Below are positions 32,536 through 41,916 of a stretch of DNA of 43,636 nucleotides, piece after piece. The DNA is taken from NCBI GenBank assembly GCA_009995705.1, contig JAADBR010000020.1, positions 1 to 43,636 on the forward strand, given 5' to 3'. The DNA is from Microcystis aeruginosa W13-11. GTDB taxonomy: Bacteria; Cyanobacteriota; Cyanobacteriia; Cyanobacteriales; Microcystaceae. How positions within the stretch are numbered: position 1 is the stretch's first letter; each line of letters begins with the position of its first letter. A program made the translations under genes and the position numbers. The notes under the pieces were generated by a model. The model saw only the letters and a program-made list of their open reading frames with translations, made no database searches and was not told the DNA's origin.

Positions 32536-32847
32536 TCAGCGATCTAGAGATTCGTTAAGAATTATTAACCCCAGATTTGCCTGACAGGAACATAGCAAAC
32601 TGGCATAATCTAAGGGATCAACAGTGGGATCACTTTGAGGTTTAAAATGTTCTATATGGCATTCACCATCAACCAATCGATTTTCACAATAACAACATAT
32701 TTCCCCCTGTTCCGTCATCAAAGCTTTAATTAGTATTTCTTTTGGTTTTCCCCCTAAATTTTTAAAGTCGGGCTGCCAATCTGAGTTAGCTTGCTCTTTC
32801 CAATTCTTAAACTCCGGTGGTTCTTGTCTTTTTCTAATATACTTCAT
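32536..32847 (-). pseudogene. ptuB: Septu PtuB HNH nuclease, 3' truncated
   Basis: The start matches PtuB (TIGR02646-type HNH): MKYIRKRQEPPEFKNWKEQA, then ALMTEQGEICCYCENRLVD and the HNH core HIEHFKPQSDP, and the second zinc knuckle SLLCSCQ. After residue 90 (near 32580) the sequence leaves the family and ends in an unrelated run, so roughly the last half of a normal protein (over 180 residues) is lost. The ATG overlaps the ptuA stop (ATGA). In an intact Septu system PtuB is the nuclease that cuts DNA on phage infection. Here the system is dead. Confidence 0.75.
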
Positions 32848-34001
32848 TTTCCGATAATTTCCTTGCGTCGAATAATAACTTCAGCTTTAGTTAATTCTGG
32901 ATCATTGTGAATTTTAGCTCTGAGATCATTGATTTTCTTTTTAGCTGCCTCTAATTGATTTTGGGAAATTTGTTCATAGATATATTTCAAAGCTTCAGCG
33001 ACTTCCTTGGCACGAGTTGTTTCTAATCCCATCAAATCTTACAAAATGCGATCAACATTTTTGCCGTAGGACTCTTGCACGGGATGAAATTTTATTCCCA
33101 TTTCTGTTTGTTTCATGAAGTGTAAACTTTCCGGCTGAACATGAGTGATAATATTAGGAGAATGGGTGGAAATAAAAAATTGACAGTTAGGAAAAACTTC
33201 TAGTAATTTAGGTACTACAAATCTTTGCCATTGAGGATGTAAATGTAAATCAATTTTGTCAATGATAATAGCGCCAGTACCCGTTAAGGGATCAGGATTT
33301 TAGGGATTAGGACGGACGCTAAGATTAGTAAAATCGGGTAGAAAACGTTCGATCGTTTTCCGAACCGCTTCCAATTGGGGATCGGGAAAACAAAAACCTT
33401 CTGGTTTAATTAGATCATACTGATATTTTCTATTTTCATTTTCTAAATCTTCACGTTCGCGAAACCATTCAAAAAAAGTGCGAAAATCTGCTCCACTGGT
33501 TGAAGAATTTTCCTAGTCACTTAGAGAATCAAATTGATGTTTTGTTTTAATTTTTAATGGTATATACAGCACGGATCGATTAACAGAATAATAAACAAAT
33601 AAAGGTAAGTTAATTTGTCGTTGTATTTGTTGAGTGTATTTATTTAATTGGCTGAAATTACTCCGTTCCCCAGCGTGGCTATATCCAGTCCTAGTTTTTA
33701 CTATTTTCCAAGTAATCTCTTGACTATCTTCCGTCACCCCAGGGATTTCAATTATAGCCGTCCCCTGACCATTATTAATCTCGGTTTCGCTCATCTGTCG
33801 TCCACTGGCATTAGTATTTTTTAGGCGATTAACTAACCATGAAAGCATAATAGCCAAACTATCTAAAATAGTAGATTTTCCCGCACCATTAACTCCTATG
33901 AATACGTTGAGTTGCCAATGAAAGTCGATGTTTAAACTAACTGCACCTCGATAATTAATAAGCTTTATAGACTTAATTTTCATGGATTTTGGTATCGGCA
34001 A
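32844..34001 (-). pseudogene. ptuA: Septu PtuA ATPase with three internal stops
   Basis: One reading frame of 386 codons holds three stops: TAG 33513-33515, TAA 33300-33302 and TAA 33039-33041. Read through, it is a PtuA ATPase: KIKSIKLINYRGAVSLNIDF, Walker A GVNGAGKST (36-44), Walker B IIIDKIDLHLHP where the usual catalytic Glu is Lys, and H-loop ISTHSPN. The expected ABC signature block before Walker B is missing at RPNP-stop-NPDP, so that TAA sits at a deletion junction. The frame is otherwise unshifted. PtuA normally forms a complex with PtuB. Confidence 0.8.
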
Positions 34002-34154
34002 GATTTGCCTATAGTTGAGATAATTACTAGAGAATGACTCTCCAATAATTGCCAGTAAAACTTAGATAGGGTTAAGAGACAGTAGGACAAGGAATAGAAA
34101 AAATAATATCTAGTTTTGGCACAGAACCGGATATTCATAATGATTATTTATCAT

Positions 34155-34340
34155 TAAACCTCTTGCATAATTAATTTTCGAGGGTTCAAAAACAGTAAAA
34201 ATAAGGATTAAATTGCATAAAATTCTTAAATAGACCATTTAATTGATTAATGCTCATTCTTAATTCTTCTGACTACTGGCTCCTGACTCCCGACTCCTAA
34301 CCCTAACAACAATTTTTGATTTTTACAAGAGGTCTATTTA
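34155..34340. repeat. 185-bp element with ACCTCTTG ends
   Basis: The ends read AAACCTCTTGCATAATTAAT on the left (34155) and TTGATTTTTACAAGAGGTCT on the right; the shared inverted end is ACCTCTTG. The right part recurs inverted beside codA (6156-6199). The inside holds ACTG/GACTCC-type short repeats. No coding capacity is seen. The whole gap 34002-34435 has no gene. Confidence 0.55.
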
Positions 34341-34435
34341 CCCTCGACTAACTCAAAAAACCCCGGCCGACTTTCCCGACCGCTGCCCTCTGTGGGACAA
34401 TCGATCGAGTGTTATCCTAAACTCCGCCAATTTTC

Positions 34436-35626
34436 ATGTCCGACGACGCTACTATTCGTAATGCTGTACAACGTCTCTATAATACCTATCCTTTTCCCCC
34501 CGAACCGCTCCTAGACGAACCTCCTCCTGGTTACAATTGGCGCTGGAATTGGATTGCTGGCTATAACTTTTGTTGTCATCGTAAACCCGAACGAGAGGAT
34601 ATCCGGATTCTCGATGCGGGTTGTGGTACTGGTGCGGGAACCGAATATCTGCTCGCGCTCAACCCTTTCGCTCATGTGGTCGCTATAGACATCAGTGAAA
34701 AAGCTCTAGAAATTGCCAAAGAACGCTGTAATCGTTCGGGAGTTGCGGCAAAGCACCGAGGTTCTCTCGATTTTCACCATTTACCCCTTGAATCGGCCAC
34801 TAATCTCCCTGGAGAATTTGATTTAATTAACTGCGTCGGGGTGCTGCACCATCTCCCGGATCCGATTAAAGGTATTCAATCCCTCGCGCAAAAACTGGCC
34901 CCTGGTGGTCTGCTGCATATTTTCGTCTATGCACAATTGGGACGCTGGGAAATCCAGTTAATGCAATCTGCGATCGCACTTTTACAGGGAGACCGACGCG
35001 GGAATTATAAAGATGGGGTCGCTGTCGGCCGAGAGATTTTTGCCTCCCTACCAGAAGATAATCGCATTTTGAAACGGGAAAAAGAGCGTTGGTCAATGGA
35101 AAATCATCGCGATGAGTCCTTCGCTGATATGTACGTTCACCCCCGGGAAGTGGACTATAATATCGATACCCTCTTTCAACTGATTGACGCATCAGGATTA
35201 GCCTTTATTGGCTTTTCTAACCCTTCCTACTGGCAATTAGAGCGTTTATTAGGTAAATCCTCCGAATTGATGTCTAGAGCGCAAAATTTAGGGGAAAGGG
35301 AACGTTATCGCTTGACGGAATTATTAGACCCCGAAATCACCCACTATGAATTTTTCCTCGCTAAACCACCGATTCTGACTGCTGATTGGTCCCGGGATCA
35401 AGTCCTAGAGAATGCAGTGGCCGAAGTTCATCCCTGTCTTTATGGCTGGCCTAGTGCAAGTGTTCTAGATTACGATTATCGGCCAGTTAATCTCTCGGAG
35501 AGAGAATTTGCTTTTCTACAAGCTTGCGATGGTCGTTTAAGCGTGGGAGCAATCGATGCTCAAGTTGCTTTAGGATTAACTGGTGTGCGTTCTTTACAAC
35601 AGCGCCAACTACTGATTTTAAGTTAG
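34436..35626 (+). CDS. SAM-dependent methyltransferase
   Basis: A 396-residue class I methyltransferase. The SAM-binding motif is ILDAGCGTGAG (58-68), followed by Asp85 (VVAIDIS) for the ribose hydroxyls, then NCVGVLHHLPDP and LAPGGLLHIFVYAQLGRW. A long C-terminal part (about 180-396) is unlike simple methyltransferases and may bind the substrate. The substrate is not deducible. The gene is alone on its strand, between the dead Septu locus and DUF4327. Confidence 0.8.
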   Translation: MSDDATIRNAVQRLYNTYPFPPEPLLDEPPPGYNWRWNWIAGYNFCCHRKPEREDIRILDAGCGTGAGTEYLLALNPFAHVVAIDISEKALEIAKERCNRSGVAAKHRGSLDFHHLPLESATNLPGEFDLINCVGVLHHLPDPIKGIQSLAQKLAPGGLLHIFVYAQLGRWEIQLMQSAIALLQGDRRGNYKDGVAVGREIFASLPEDNRILKREKERWSMENHRDESFADMYVHPREVDYNIDTLFQLIDASGLAFIGFSNPSYWQLERLLGKSSELMSRAQNLGERERYRLTELLDPEITHYEFFLAKPPILTADWSRDQVLENAVAEVHPCLYGWPSASVLDYDYRPVNLSEREFAFLQACDGRLSVGAIDAQVALGLTGVRSLQQRQLLILS

Positions 35627-35855
35627 GAAAAATTTGGGGATGTTAGAGATAGCGTCCCTTAGCAATCGGCAACTTGTGAACTAACTTGGCTAAATCCTAC
35701 CAAAACTTCTTGTTTCTTAACAATTATCCCTCTCTCTCCCCATAGTTTCAGCCACGGAAATGACTAGGGCTGAATTATAATAGTTATATAGAATGGACAA
35801 GGCTGATAAATTTCTGATTAGTCCGATTTTTGCCCAGATCAGCAACCGGGAGAGT

Positions 35856-36095
35856 TTAATCATTATCCCAAGATTCCGAGGCGATTAAGTCACCAATTTG
35901 ATCTCTGAGAAGGTAGTCACATCGTTCTAGTTCACATTCAACACAAACCCACTCCCGGGGGGGAATGAACTGACAGAGGGTGTAGATCGGTTGGTGTCTG
36001 CTCACTACCCCCTGTTCTACCATCTGACGGACTTCGTCCTTAATCATCCTGATAGAGTAAGCGGTGGGAGCGGTGGAGAAAGTTATGGCACTCAT
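35856..36095 (-). CDS. DUF4327 family protein
   Basis: A 79-residue cyanobacterial DUF4327 protein. Its core, SIRMIKDEVRQMVEQGVVSR and then HQPIYTLCQFIPPREWVCVE, is very conserved. Four Cys lie in TLCQF, WVCVECEL and ERCDYLL, which could bind a metal. The function is unknown. The start gives a slightly long, variable N terminus before the core. No operon partner is near. Confidence 0.88.
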   Translation of the reverse strand: MSAITFSTAPTAYSIRMIKDEVRQMVEQGVVSRHQPIYTLCQFIPPREWVCVECELERCDYLLRDQIGDLIASESWDND

Positions 36096-36464
36096 GGGAG
36101 ATTTCCTGCAGGATCTACAAAAGAAGTCTTATCAATAACTACACTCTAACCTATAGGGGGACAAAAGAGATTTTTTGCTGTATCGACGATTACAATTTTT
36201 TACATATATAGCGAAACCCTCTCCCCTCGCCAGTTTAGGCTTAGGTTAAGAAAAGTTAAATTTATCGGCTAAAAGTTGTCGAGTCCCCTTATGTCAAATC
36301 AGTTATCAGTGATCAGTTAAGCTGTTGAGTATCTAAATTACTGGTTAAGACTGCACTGGAGTGCCAGAGTTGGCAGCAGGGAGAGAATGCTAGAGCATTT
36401 GTACTGAATTTTCCCCTAAGCGTTTTAAAATCAGTACAGCTGATCACTGAAAAAAGCTTCCCGC

Positions 36465-36962
36465 TTAAACTAATAAATGGGGAATAAAAATAAAAGCCGC
36501 TACGAGTAAAGCGGCGAACGAGGCGATTAAAACGGCACCGGCGGCACAATCTTTCGCTATTTTGGCTAAATCATGGTAGGATTGCCCCACCGTCAGATCC
36601 ACCACTGATTCTAGGGCAGTGTTAATTAATTCTAAGACCATCACCAGAGCGCAGGTAAGGGTGACAATGGCCATTTCCATAGCATTAACCCGCAAAAATA
36701 AGCCCCAACTAATCGCTACTAGGGTCATCAGGGTGTGAATGCGAAAATTTCTTTGACTAACAAAAGCATAACGGACTCCAGCCCAAGCGTAGCGAAAACT
36801 GACCAATAGATTCGAGGCGACTTGCCAAGCGTATTCTCTTTGATTGGGATTGTTGCCCTCACTCACCTGTCCCGATCGAGGGATAAAATTATTGTTGAGA
36901 TAGGGATTAGGTATGCTGACGGATGGGTTGGCTTGATGATAATTTGTCTTCATATTCCTCAA
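36465..36962 (-). CDS. dgkA: Diacylglycerol/undecaprenol kinase DgkA
   Basis: A 165-residue prokaryotic diacylglycerol kinase family protein with three helices (about 75-93, 96-112 and 140-163). A variable N terminus of about 45 residues precedes. The active-site signatures are present: ELINTALESVVDL (Glu111, Asn114, Glu118) and LAKIAKDCAAGAVL (Lys137, Asp138). It phosphorylates diacylglycerol or undecaprenol at the inner membrane. It follows ybeY on the same strand with a 19-bp gap, a frequent cyanobacterial arrangement. Confidence 0.9.
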   Translation of the reverse strand: MRNMKTNYHQANPSVSIPNPYLNNNFIPRSGQVSEGNNPNQREYAWQVASNLLVSFRYAWAGVRYAFVSQRNFRIHTLMTLVAISWGLFLRVNAMEMAIVTLTCALVMVLELINTALESVVDLTVGQSYHDLAKIAKDCAAGAVLIASFAALLVAAFIFIPHLLV

Positions 36963-36981
36963 TAATGCTTGACAAAAACAA

Positions 36982-37494
36982 CTAACTATGTATCGGCATT
37001 TCGACGGTTTTTAACAAAGTTTCCTGTAAAGATAGCATTTCCAAGAGACTTGTTTCATCGGGATGGTCCCAACCCAAAAGATGTAAACAAGCGTGGGCAG
37101 TTAACCAAGCCAATTCTCGCGCCAAAGAATGATTTTGTGTTAAAGCCTGTTGTTGTGCTGTCTCGACAGAGATGATAATATCCCCCAAATATAAAGGTTC
37201 TGTCTCCAAAATGCCCTCATCCACTGGTAAATCCACTTCCAGAGCGGCAAAAGCGAGAACATCCGTCGGTTGATCTTTGTGGCGATATTGGCAATTATAG
37301 GCCTGAATTTCTTGATCGTCTGTTAAGCGCAAACTTAGTTCATAACCGGCGGCAACGGGGAGATAATCCGATAGATAGCCTAACCATGTTTCTAACCAAT
37401 AGTGCCAAGTTTCCCCATCCACAGGACTATTTCCGGGATCAAAATAATTATCCTGTAGGCATAAATCCACCCCTAGGGGCAAAGTCTCACTCAC
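36982..37494 (-). CDS. ybeY: YbeY endoribonuclease
   Basis: A 170-residue YbeY metalloprotein, a single-strand RNase for 16S rRNA 3' maturation. The zinc site HACLHLLGWDH has His134, His138 and His144. The family block YRHKDQPTDVLAFAALE and LYLGDIIISVETA are present. The upstream DUF3285 gene (11-bp gap) and downstream dgkA form one transcription unit. Confidence 0.92.
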   Translation of the reverse strand: MSETLPLGVDLCLQDNYFDPGNSPVDGETWHYWLETWLGYLSDYLPVAAGYELSLRLTDDQEIQAYNCQYRHKDQPTDVLAFAALEVDLPVDEGILETEPLYLGDIIISVETAQQQALTQNHSLARELAWLTAHACLHLLGWDHPDETSLLEMLSLQETLLKTVEMPIHS

Positions 37495-37505
37495 CAGATT
37501 TCACC

Positions 37506-37691
37506 CTAGGGACGCGTCAGATAGGAAATACCGACAAAAAAGCCTAATAGGGCTGCCGTAGTCAAAAAAAAGTGTTTTAACGAGATACCTTTTTTCTTAA
37601 CCATATTCCGCATCGCCAGCTTAACGTAACTGGGTTGTGCTTCGGTGGCCGTTTCTACTGCGGGGTCAGTGGTGCTAACAGGTTCAGTCAT
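37506..37691 (-). CDS. DUF3285 small membrane protein
   Basis: A 61-residue protein. The start is placed at ATG 37689-37691 (MTEPVSTTDPAVETA), the family norm, rather than at 37763, which would add 24 unlike residues. A basic segment (MRNMVKKKGISLKHF) precedes one membrane helix (FLTTAALLGFFVGISYL). The family is restricted to photosynthetic cyanobacteria and its role is unknown. The gene leads the ybeY-dgkA unit. Confidence 0.8.
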   Translation of the reverse strand: MTEPVSTTDPAVETATEAQPSYVKLAMRNMVKKKGISLKHFFLTTAALLGFFVGISYLTRP

Positions 37692-37931
37692 CAGTAATTC
37701 CCCAGACAAGGATTGATCGCTATAAGTGTAACAGATTATTAAAAAAGTGCCAAAAAAATTCAATTATAGGAAAAATTTTTGCCCGTCCGGGATAGTCAAA
37801 ACCCCTCAAACTGTTTAACCCAGAGGTTTCTAACCAGTTGTGCCTTTAAACAGTCTCCTGAATTTTGATACAAATGCTCTCCTCTCCCCCATACCCCACA
37901 CCCCACTTCCCCACACCCCAGCAGTTAACCC

Positions 37932-39368
37932 ATGTCTTCCCACGATACCGAAAGCATCCAGACTATTTTTCAAAGAATTTGGGGCTATGATAGCTTTCGC
38001 TTTCCCCAACAGGAGATTATCGAGACAATTCTAGCGGCAAAAGATGCCCTAATTGTCATGCCCACGGGATTCGGTAAATCTATCTGTTTTCAACTGCCCG
38101 CTTTATTAAAAACTGGCTTAACCCTAGTGATTTCTCCCCTAGTGGCCCTGATGGAAAATCAGGTACAGGAATTATTGGCCAAAAAATTACCCGTTGCCCT
38201 GATTCATCACGAAATCCCCCGACAACAGAGAAAGAAAACTTTAGATGCGGTCGCAAGTCAAACCCTGCGACTTCTCTACCTTTCGCCGGAAACCCTCTTA
38301 AGTCCGCCCCTCTGGTCAAAATTAACCCTTCCCCACGTTAAAATTAACGCTCTCATCCTCGACGAAGCCCATTGTCTAACCCAGTGGGGGGATAATTTTC
38401 GTCCTGCTTACCGTCGTCTTGGGGCTGTCCGTCCCGCTCTTCTGCAATCGAAACCGGCCAGCAGCCAAATAGCGATCGCTGCTTTTACCGCCACCGCTAA
38501 CCCTGCCACCCGTGAGACTCTTACCCGCATCTTACAACTAGAAAAACCGCAGCTTTTCTTAATAAATCCTTACCGTCAAAACCTTGACTTAAGCACCAAA
38601 ATATGTATTAGCCCCAGTTGTCGTCGTCATCAACTATTAAACTTCCTCACTGGTCAACCGCGACAATCCGGCCTGATCTATACTCGTTCCCGTCGCCATA
38701 GTGAAAATTTAGCGGCATGGTTGCAATCTCTCCATTATCGCACCTGCGCCTACCATGCTGGTTTATCGCCCTTTCAGCGTCGGGAAATAGAACAAAATTG
38801 GCTGCGGGGGAATTTAACTTTTGTTGTCTGTACCTCAGCTTTTGGCATGGGTATCAATAAACCCGATGTGCGTTGGGTTGTCCACTACCAACCCCCAGCT
38901 TTACTATCGGAATACCTACAGGAAATCGGCCGCGGTGGTCGCGATGGCGGCAAAATGCAGGCCCTCACCTTAATTAGTGAACCGACGGGATGGTTAGATA
39001 ATAGCGATAAAAACCAGCACAAATTCTTTAACTCGCAACAGGAGCGTCAATACCGACAAGCTTGGCAAATTTTAGCCCAAATTCCCCTAGAGGGCAAAGT
39101 AGAGGCGATTAGTGCCGAATTTCCCGATGGTGCGCTCATTCTCTCCCTTTTACACAGTCTCGATCGCCTAGAATGGCTCGATCCTTTTCATTATCGGCTT
39201 ATTTATCGCCATAATTCAGCCAAGATGACTTTTAAACCCAAAAATGAGATGTTTCCCTACCTCTATACCCGTCGCTGTCGTTGGCACTTTCTCTTAAATG
39301 CCTTTGGTTTTCAGGAAAATGCCGATAATTTTCGCTGTGGTCATTGCGATAATTGTCGTCGCGGCTGA
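37932..39368 (+). CDS. recQ: RecQ-family ATP-dependent helicase
   Basis: A 478-residue superfamily 2 DNA helicase. Walker A is MPTGFGKSICFQ (Lys49), the DEAH box is at 144-147 (LDEAHCLTQWG), then AFTATANP, YHAGLSPFQR, TSAFGMGINKPDVR and QEIGRGGRDG. The C terminus has the RecQ zinc-binding motif (CRWHFLLNAFGF, then CGHCDNCRRG). It lacks the winged-helix (RQC) and HRDC domains, so it is a short RecQ, as seen in many cyanobacteria. It should unwind DNA 3' to 5' in repair. Confidence 0.9.
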   Translation: MSSHDTESIQTIFQRIWGYDSFRFPQQEIIETILAAKDALIVMPTGFGKSICFQLPALLKTGLTLVISPLVALMENQVQELLAKKLPVALIHHEIPRQQRKKTLDAVASQTLRLLYLSPETLLSPPLWSKLTLPHVKINALILDEAHCLTQWGDNFRPAYRRLGAVRPALLQSKPASSQIAIAAFTATANPATRETLTRILQLEKPQLFLINPYRQNLDLSTKICISPSCRRHQLLNFLTGQPRQSGLIYTRSRRHSENLAAWLQSLHYRTCAYHAGLSPFQRREIEQNWLRGNLTFVVCTSAFGMGINKPDVRWVVHYQPPALLSEYLQEIGRGGRDGGKMQALTLISEPTGWLDNSDKNQHKFFNSQQERQYRQAWQILAQIPLEGKVEAISAEFPDGALILSLLHSLDRLEWLDPFHYRLIYRHNSAKMTFKPKNEMFPYLYTRRCRWHFLLNAFGFQENADNFRCGHCDNCRRG

Positions 39369-39687
39369 TACCATTGAGTGAACAATCGACTATAACAAAT
39401 CACCGCACCCGAAATAATAGTGAAATTTTGTGACCAAGTGCAGCCAGATACAAGAATCTTTGCTAGATTCCTAGAAGGCTTCTATGATTAAGTCTCCTTA
39501 AAGGAGGCTGTTTGCAGTAAGCTAATCTGGCTAACACGCTTTTGGGCGTGATATGGGGAAAAGTTTTGGTGATCGCGCCTAAATGGAATGCCGAAAGTTG
39601 ACCCATATTGTTACTTTGGAGAGTGTTATACGGAAAGTTGACCTATAATATGTAGTTAGACCTCAATAAACTTAAGTTTAGTGATCC
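39369..39687. other. Gap with repeated GAAAGTTGACC motif
   Basis: No gene is seen. CGAAAGTTGACCCATA (about 39591) and CGGAAAGTTGACCTATA (about 39631) are a direct repeat spaced by about 40 bp. The second directly precedes TATAAT and the split membrane gene. A regulator site or element end is possible. A TCTCC/GGAGG hairpin lies near 39493-39510. Confidence 0.4.
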
Positions 39688-41168
39688 ATGGATAGCCCTT
39701 CTGAAAACATACATGAAGAAACAGAAAGTTTCCCTAAAATTGATAGTAGTAAGGTAGAGAGTACAAATCCTTTTTTTACGAAGCTACCAGAAGAGCCAGA
39801 AATTTTAGAGAATCGCATTGACTATGAGGCAGTTAATCTCTATAGGAAATACGTTAATAAGCTTAGGACAATTAGACAAAGATATCTGCTATCTCTAATT
39901 TTTAAGTTAGCGTTTTCCTTTATTGGTTGTTTAATTGGAGCCTCTTTTTATCTTTCTGGTGATGGGATAGAAATTGCGATAGAATTAAGTCGTTTTTTAA
40001 GGGTTTTGCCTCAGGAAAACCGTATGACAATAGAACTTTTTATAGTTATAGGAATATTACTTTTATACATTTTTGTAATTATCGGTTTCATACTCGATAA
40101 TTTTTCATTTGGTTCAACTTTGAGGCGTTCTAATACTCGTCTTAAAAAACTAGAACTAGCGGTTGAAAACAATAGGGAAGAACTTGAGCGAAAAAAACTT
40201 CTTGATCCACAGGTTAGGCTAGAGAATCTCTATCAAGATTATAGAAAGATTGCTGAAGCTAGCGGACGAGTTTTTTTCGAGTCCACTAAGCGCTATGAGG
40301 TTGCGCAAAAATGGAGAAGAGATATTGGGAGTCATCTCGAACATTTGCGACAAAATCCTGCTGTCGAGACTGAATTATTGAATGAAGTTCAATATCTATT
40401 AGGTTCTTTAAAGGAGATAATTGATAGAGAAAAAAGAGAGCAAAAAGGTCAGAGGCTTTGGCAGATCTTTAATATTATTGTTATTATTTTTTATATCACT
40501 TCTTTGACTGTAATTATGTTAATTGCTTGGACTGAACCTCCATTCAATAACACTGTTGCCGTTCCATACATCTCTGTACCAGTTTGGGCTTTAAGTAAGG
40601 ATTCAGGTCATACAAAAAGCAGTCAACCCCTTGCTGTGTAAGCATTTAGGGGAATTATGGACAAATGCTCATTCTCATTAAGAAACGCTGAAAGCCTTAA
40701 TTTTCGCTTACGGCTTTAATATGGGGAGCATTAGGCAGTCTTTCAGCTATTCTATACAAGTTCTATATAGTGAAAAGACGTGTTAAATTTTCAATAGAAT
40801 TTCAGTGGCTCATTGCAAGGCCCATTATTGGAATTTTGATGAGTGCAGTTGCTTACCTTGCTGTAACATCTGGTCTGATACTATTGGGAGCTAAAAGTTC
40901 GAGTTCTTTAGCGAATGAACTAAATGCAAGTAACAATGCTACTCGGTTTACAGCTATAGTTTGCTTCTTGGCTGGATTCAGTGACCGCGTTTATCTCGGA
41001 ATAATTAACTTACTCGTATCAAAAACTTTAAGCTTAGAGAAAGATAGTAAATCTCCTACTGAAAATTTTTCAGTAACCGATGAGTCGGTAGATTTTTATG
41101 ACACAGTACTTTCGGAGAATTCAGGCCCACAGCAGTCTTCAATCAATGAGCATGACCAAGAAGGATGA
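39688..41168 (+). pseudogene. Membrane coiled-coil protein gene split by insertion
   Basis: Two frames, 39688-40641 and 40770-41168, are halves of one gene. Residues 1-302 (to VPVWAL) hold helices at about 68-90, 113-137 and 259-281 and a charged coiled coil at about 145-250. The second half continues IWGALGSLSAILYKFY, then EFQWLIARPIIGILMSAVAY and FLAGFSDRVYLGII. Deleting 40595-40719 (125 bp) joins them in one frame of 451 codons. The present first frame adds 15 foreign residues, then stops. Whether either half still works is unknown. The family is recurrent in cyanobacteria but unnamed to me. Confidence 0.75.
40587..40719 (+). mobile_element. 117-bp MITE-like insertion with 8-bp duplication
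   Basis: GGCTTTAA occurs at 40587-40594 and again at 40712-40719, as expected of an 8-bp target duplication. The 117 bp between (40595-40711) begin GTAAG and end CTTAC, a 5-bp inverted repeat. It has no gene. Excising the element plus one duplicate restores the host frame exactly. Confidence 0.8.
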
Positions 41169-41349
41169 GGCGGATTTTCACTTATAATTTTTCAACCAAT
41201 TTTGGAGCGTTGAATTTTGGGTAAATATGGTCTAACTAATCAATGCACCGGAACAGTACGATCGCCGATCTTGTAGGGTGCGTTCCCTAATGTGGCTCCC
41301 ACTGCTCCACCGATCGATTTTTGGGGAACGCACCATGCACATTGATTGA

Positions 41350-41481
41350 AGCTGTGGGTTTAAGTGCGATGCTGCTCCTCCCGCTCAAACCCCAGAACCC
41401 TCTGCCCTCGTCGGTCTGGGGGCTGTCGTCGGTCTGGGGGCTGACTTCAAGCGCCGCCCCACCCAGGCAGACAAAAACTAA
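41350..41481 (+). pseudogene. Orphan PEP-CTERM tail, copy A
   Basis: The frame reads SCGFKCDAAPPAQT, then PEPSALVGLGAVVGLGADFK and RRPTQADKN before TAA at 41479-41481. PEP, a Gly/Val-rich hydrophobic run and basic residues make this a PEP-CTERM sorting signal without the rest of its protein. A TGA closes the frame upstream at 41347. It must derive from the 3' end of a gene that was copied here with its terminator. Confidence 0.65.
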
Positions 41482-41506
41482 GCGTTAGTTGAAGGTATTA
41501 CAACAG

Positions 41507-41530
41507 GAGAACCGCAAGGGTCTCTTTTTT
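41507..41530 (+). terminator. Rho-independent terminator after PEP-CTERM tail A
   Basis: GAGAACC and GGGTCTC form a stem (one mismatch) around a GCAA loop, followed by six T. It is the terminator of the orphan PEP-CTERM tail. Confidence 0.7.
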
Positions 41531-41670
41531 GCTATTTAAAAGAGGATTATTTGATATTTGCTTCTTTTTAATGGAGATTGGAGAAATCATCAACCTCCCT
41601 CAAGGCACTAGACACAAGCGAGCTATCATAAAACCATCGCTGATTTGACAATCGCCAACCCCTAAAAATT

Positions 41671-41916
41671 ATGAGCGTAGTTATTCCTAATGACATACTG
41701 ACCGCATCAGGACTCTCCGAAGACGAGCTAAAACTAGAAATCGCCATCATGCTCTTTAAACAAGACAAAATCAGCATCGGCAAAGCCCGTCATCTTGCAG
41801 GCATGAACCTCCTCCAATTTCAACACGAACTTAATCTAAGAGAGATTTGTGTCCATTATGACCTTGAAGAATTAGAAGAAGATATCCAAACCTTACAAAA
41901 ACTAGGCAGACTATGA
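41671..41916 (+). CDS. UPF0175 antitoxin-type protein
   Basis: An 81-residue UPF0175 protein. LSEDELKLEIAIMLFKQDKI and the helix-turn-helix-like SIGKARHLAGMNLLQFQHEL are typical. It overlaps the PIN toxin by 4 bp (ATGA). Family members act as antitoxins for DUF3368 PIN proteins. The cassette lies between two copies of a 260-bp repeat. Confidence 0.85.
   Translation: MSVVIPNDILTASGLSEDELKLEIAIMLFKQDKISIGKARHLAGMNLLQFQHELNLREICVHYDLEELEEDIQTLQKLGRL

Larger units (their letters stand above)
41271..41530 (+). repeat. 260-bp composite repeat, copy A
   Basis: It combines three parts: an inverted-repeat element with GGTGCGTTCCC/GGGGAACGCACC arms (41277-41334), an orphan PEP-CTERM tail (41350-41481), and a GCAA-loop terminator (41507-41530). 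The whole recurs at 42469-42742, about 1.2 kb away, with scattered differences, and the first part again at 43477-43562. Confidence 0.85.

Noticed and set aside
32342..32584. 80-codon + frame overlapping the vapC end
   Set aside because: It runs through a dispersed 28-bp repeat and into the truncated ptuB DNA; no ribosome site and no recognisable domain.
41568..41783. 71-codon minus frame over the UPF0175 gene
   Set aside because: Antisense shadow; the + strand gene has a family match and an overlap with its partner.
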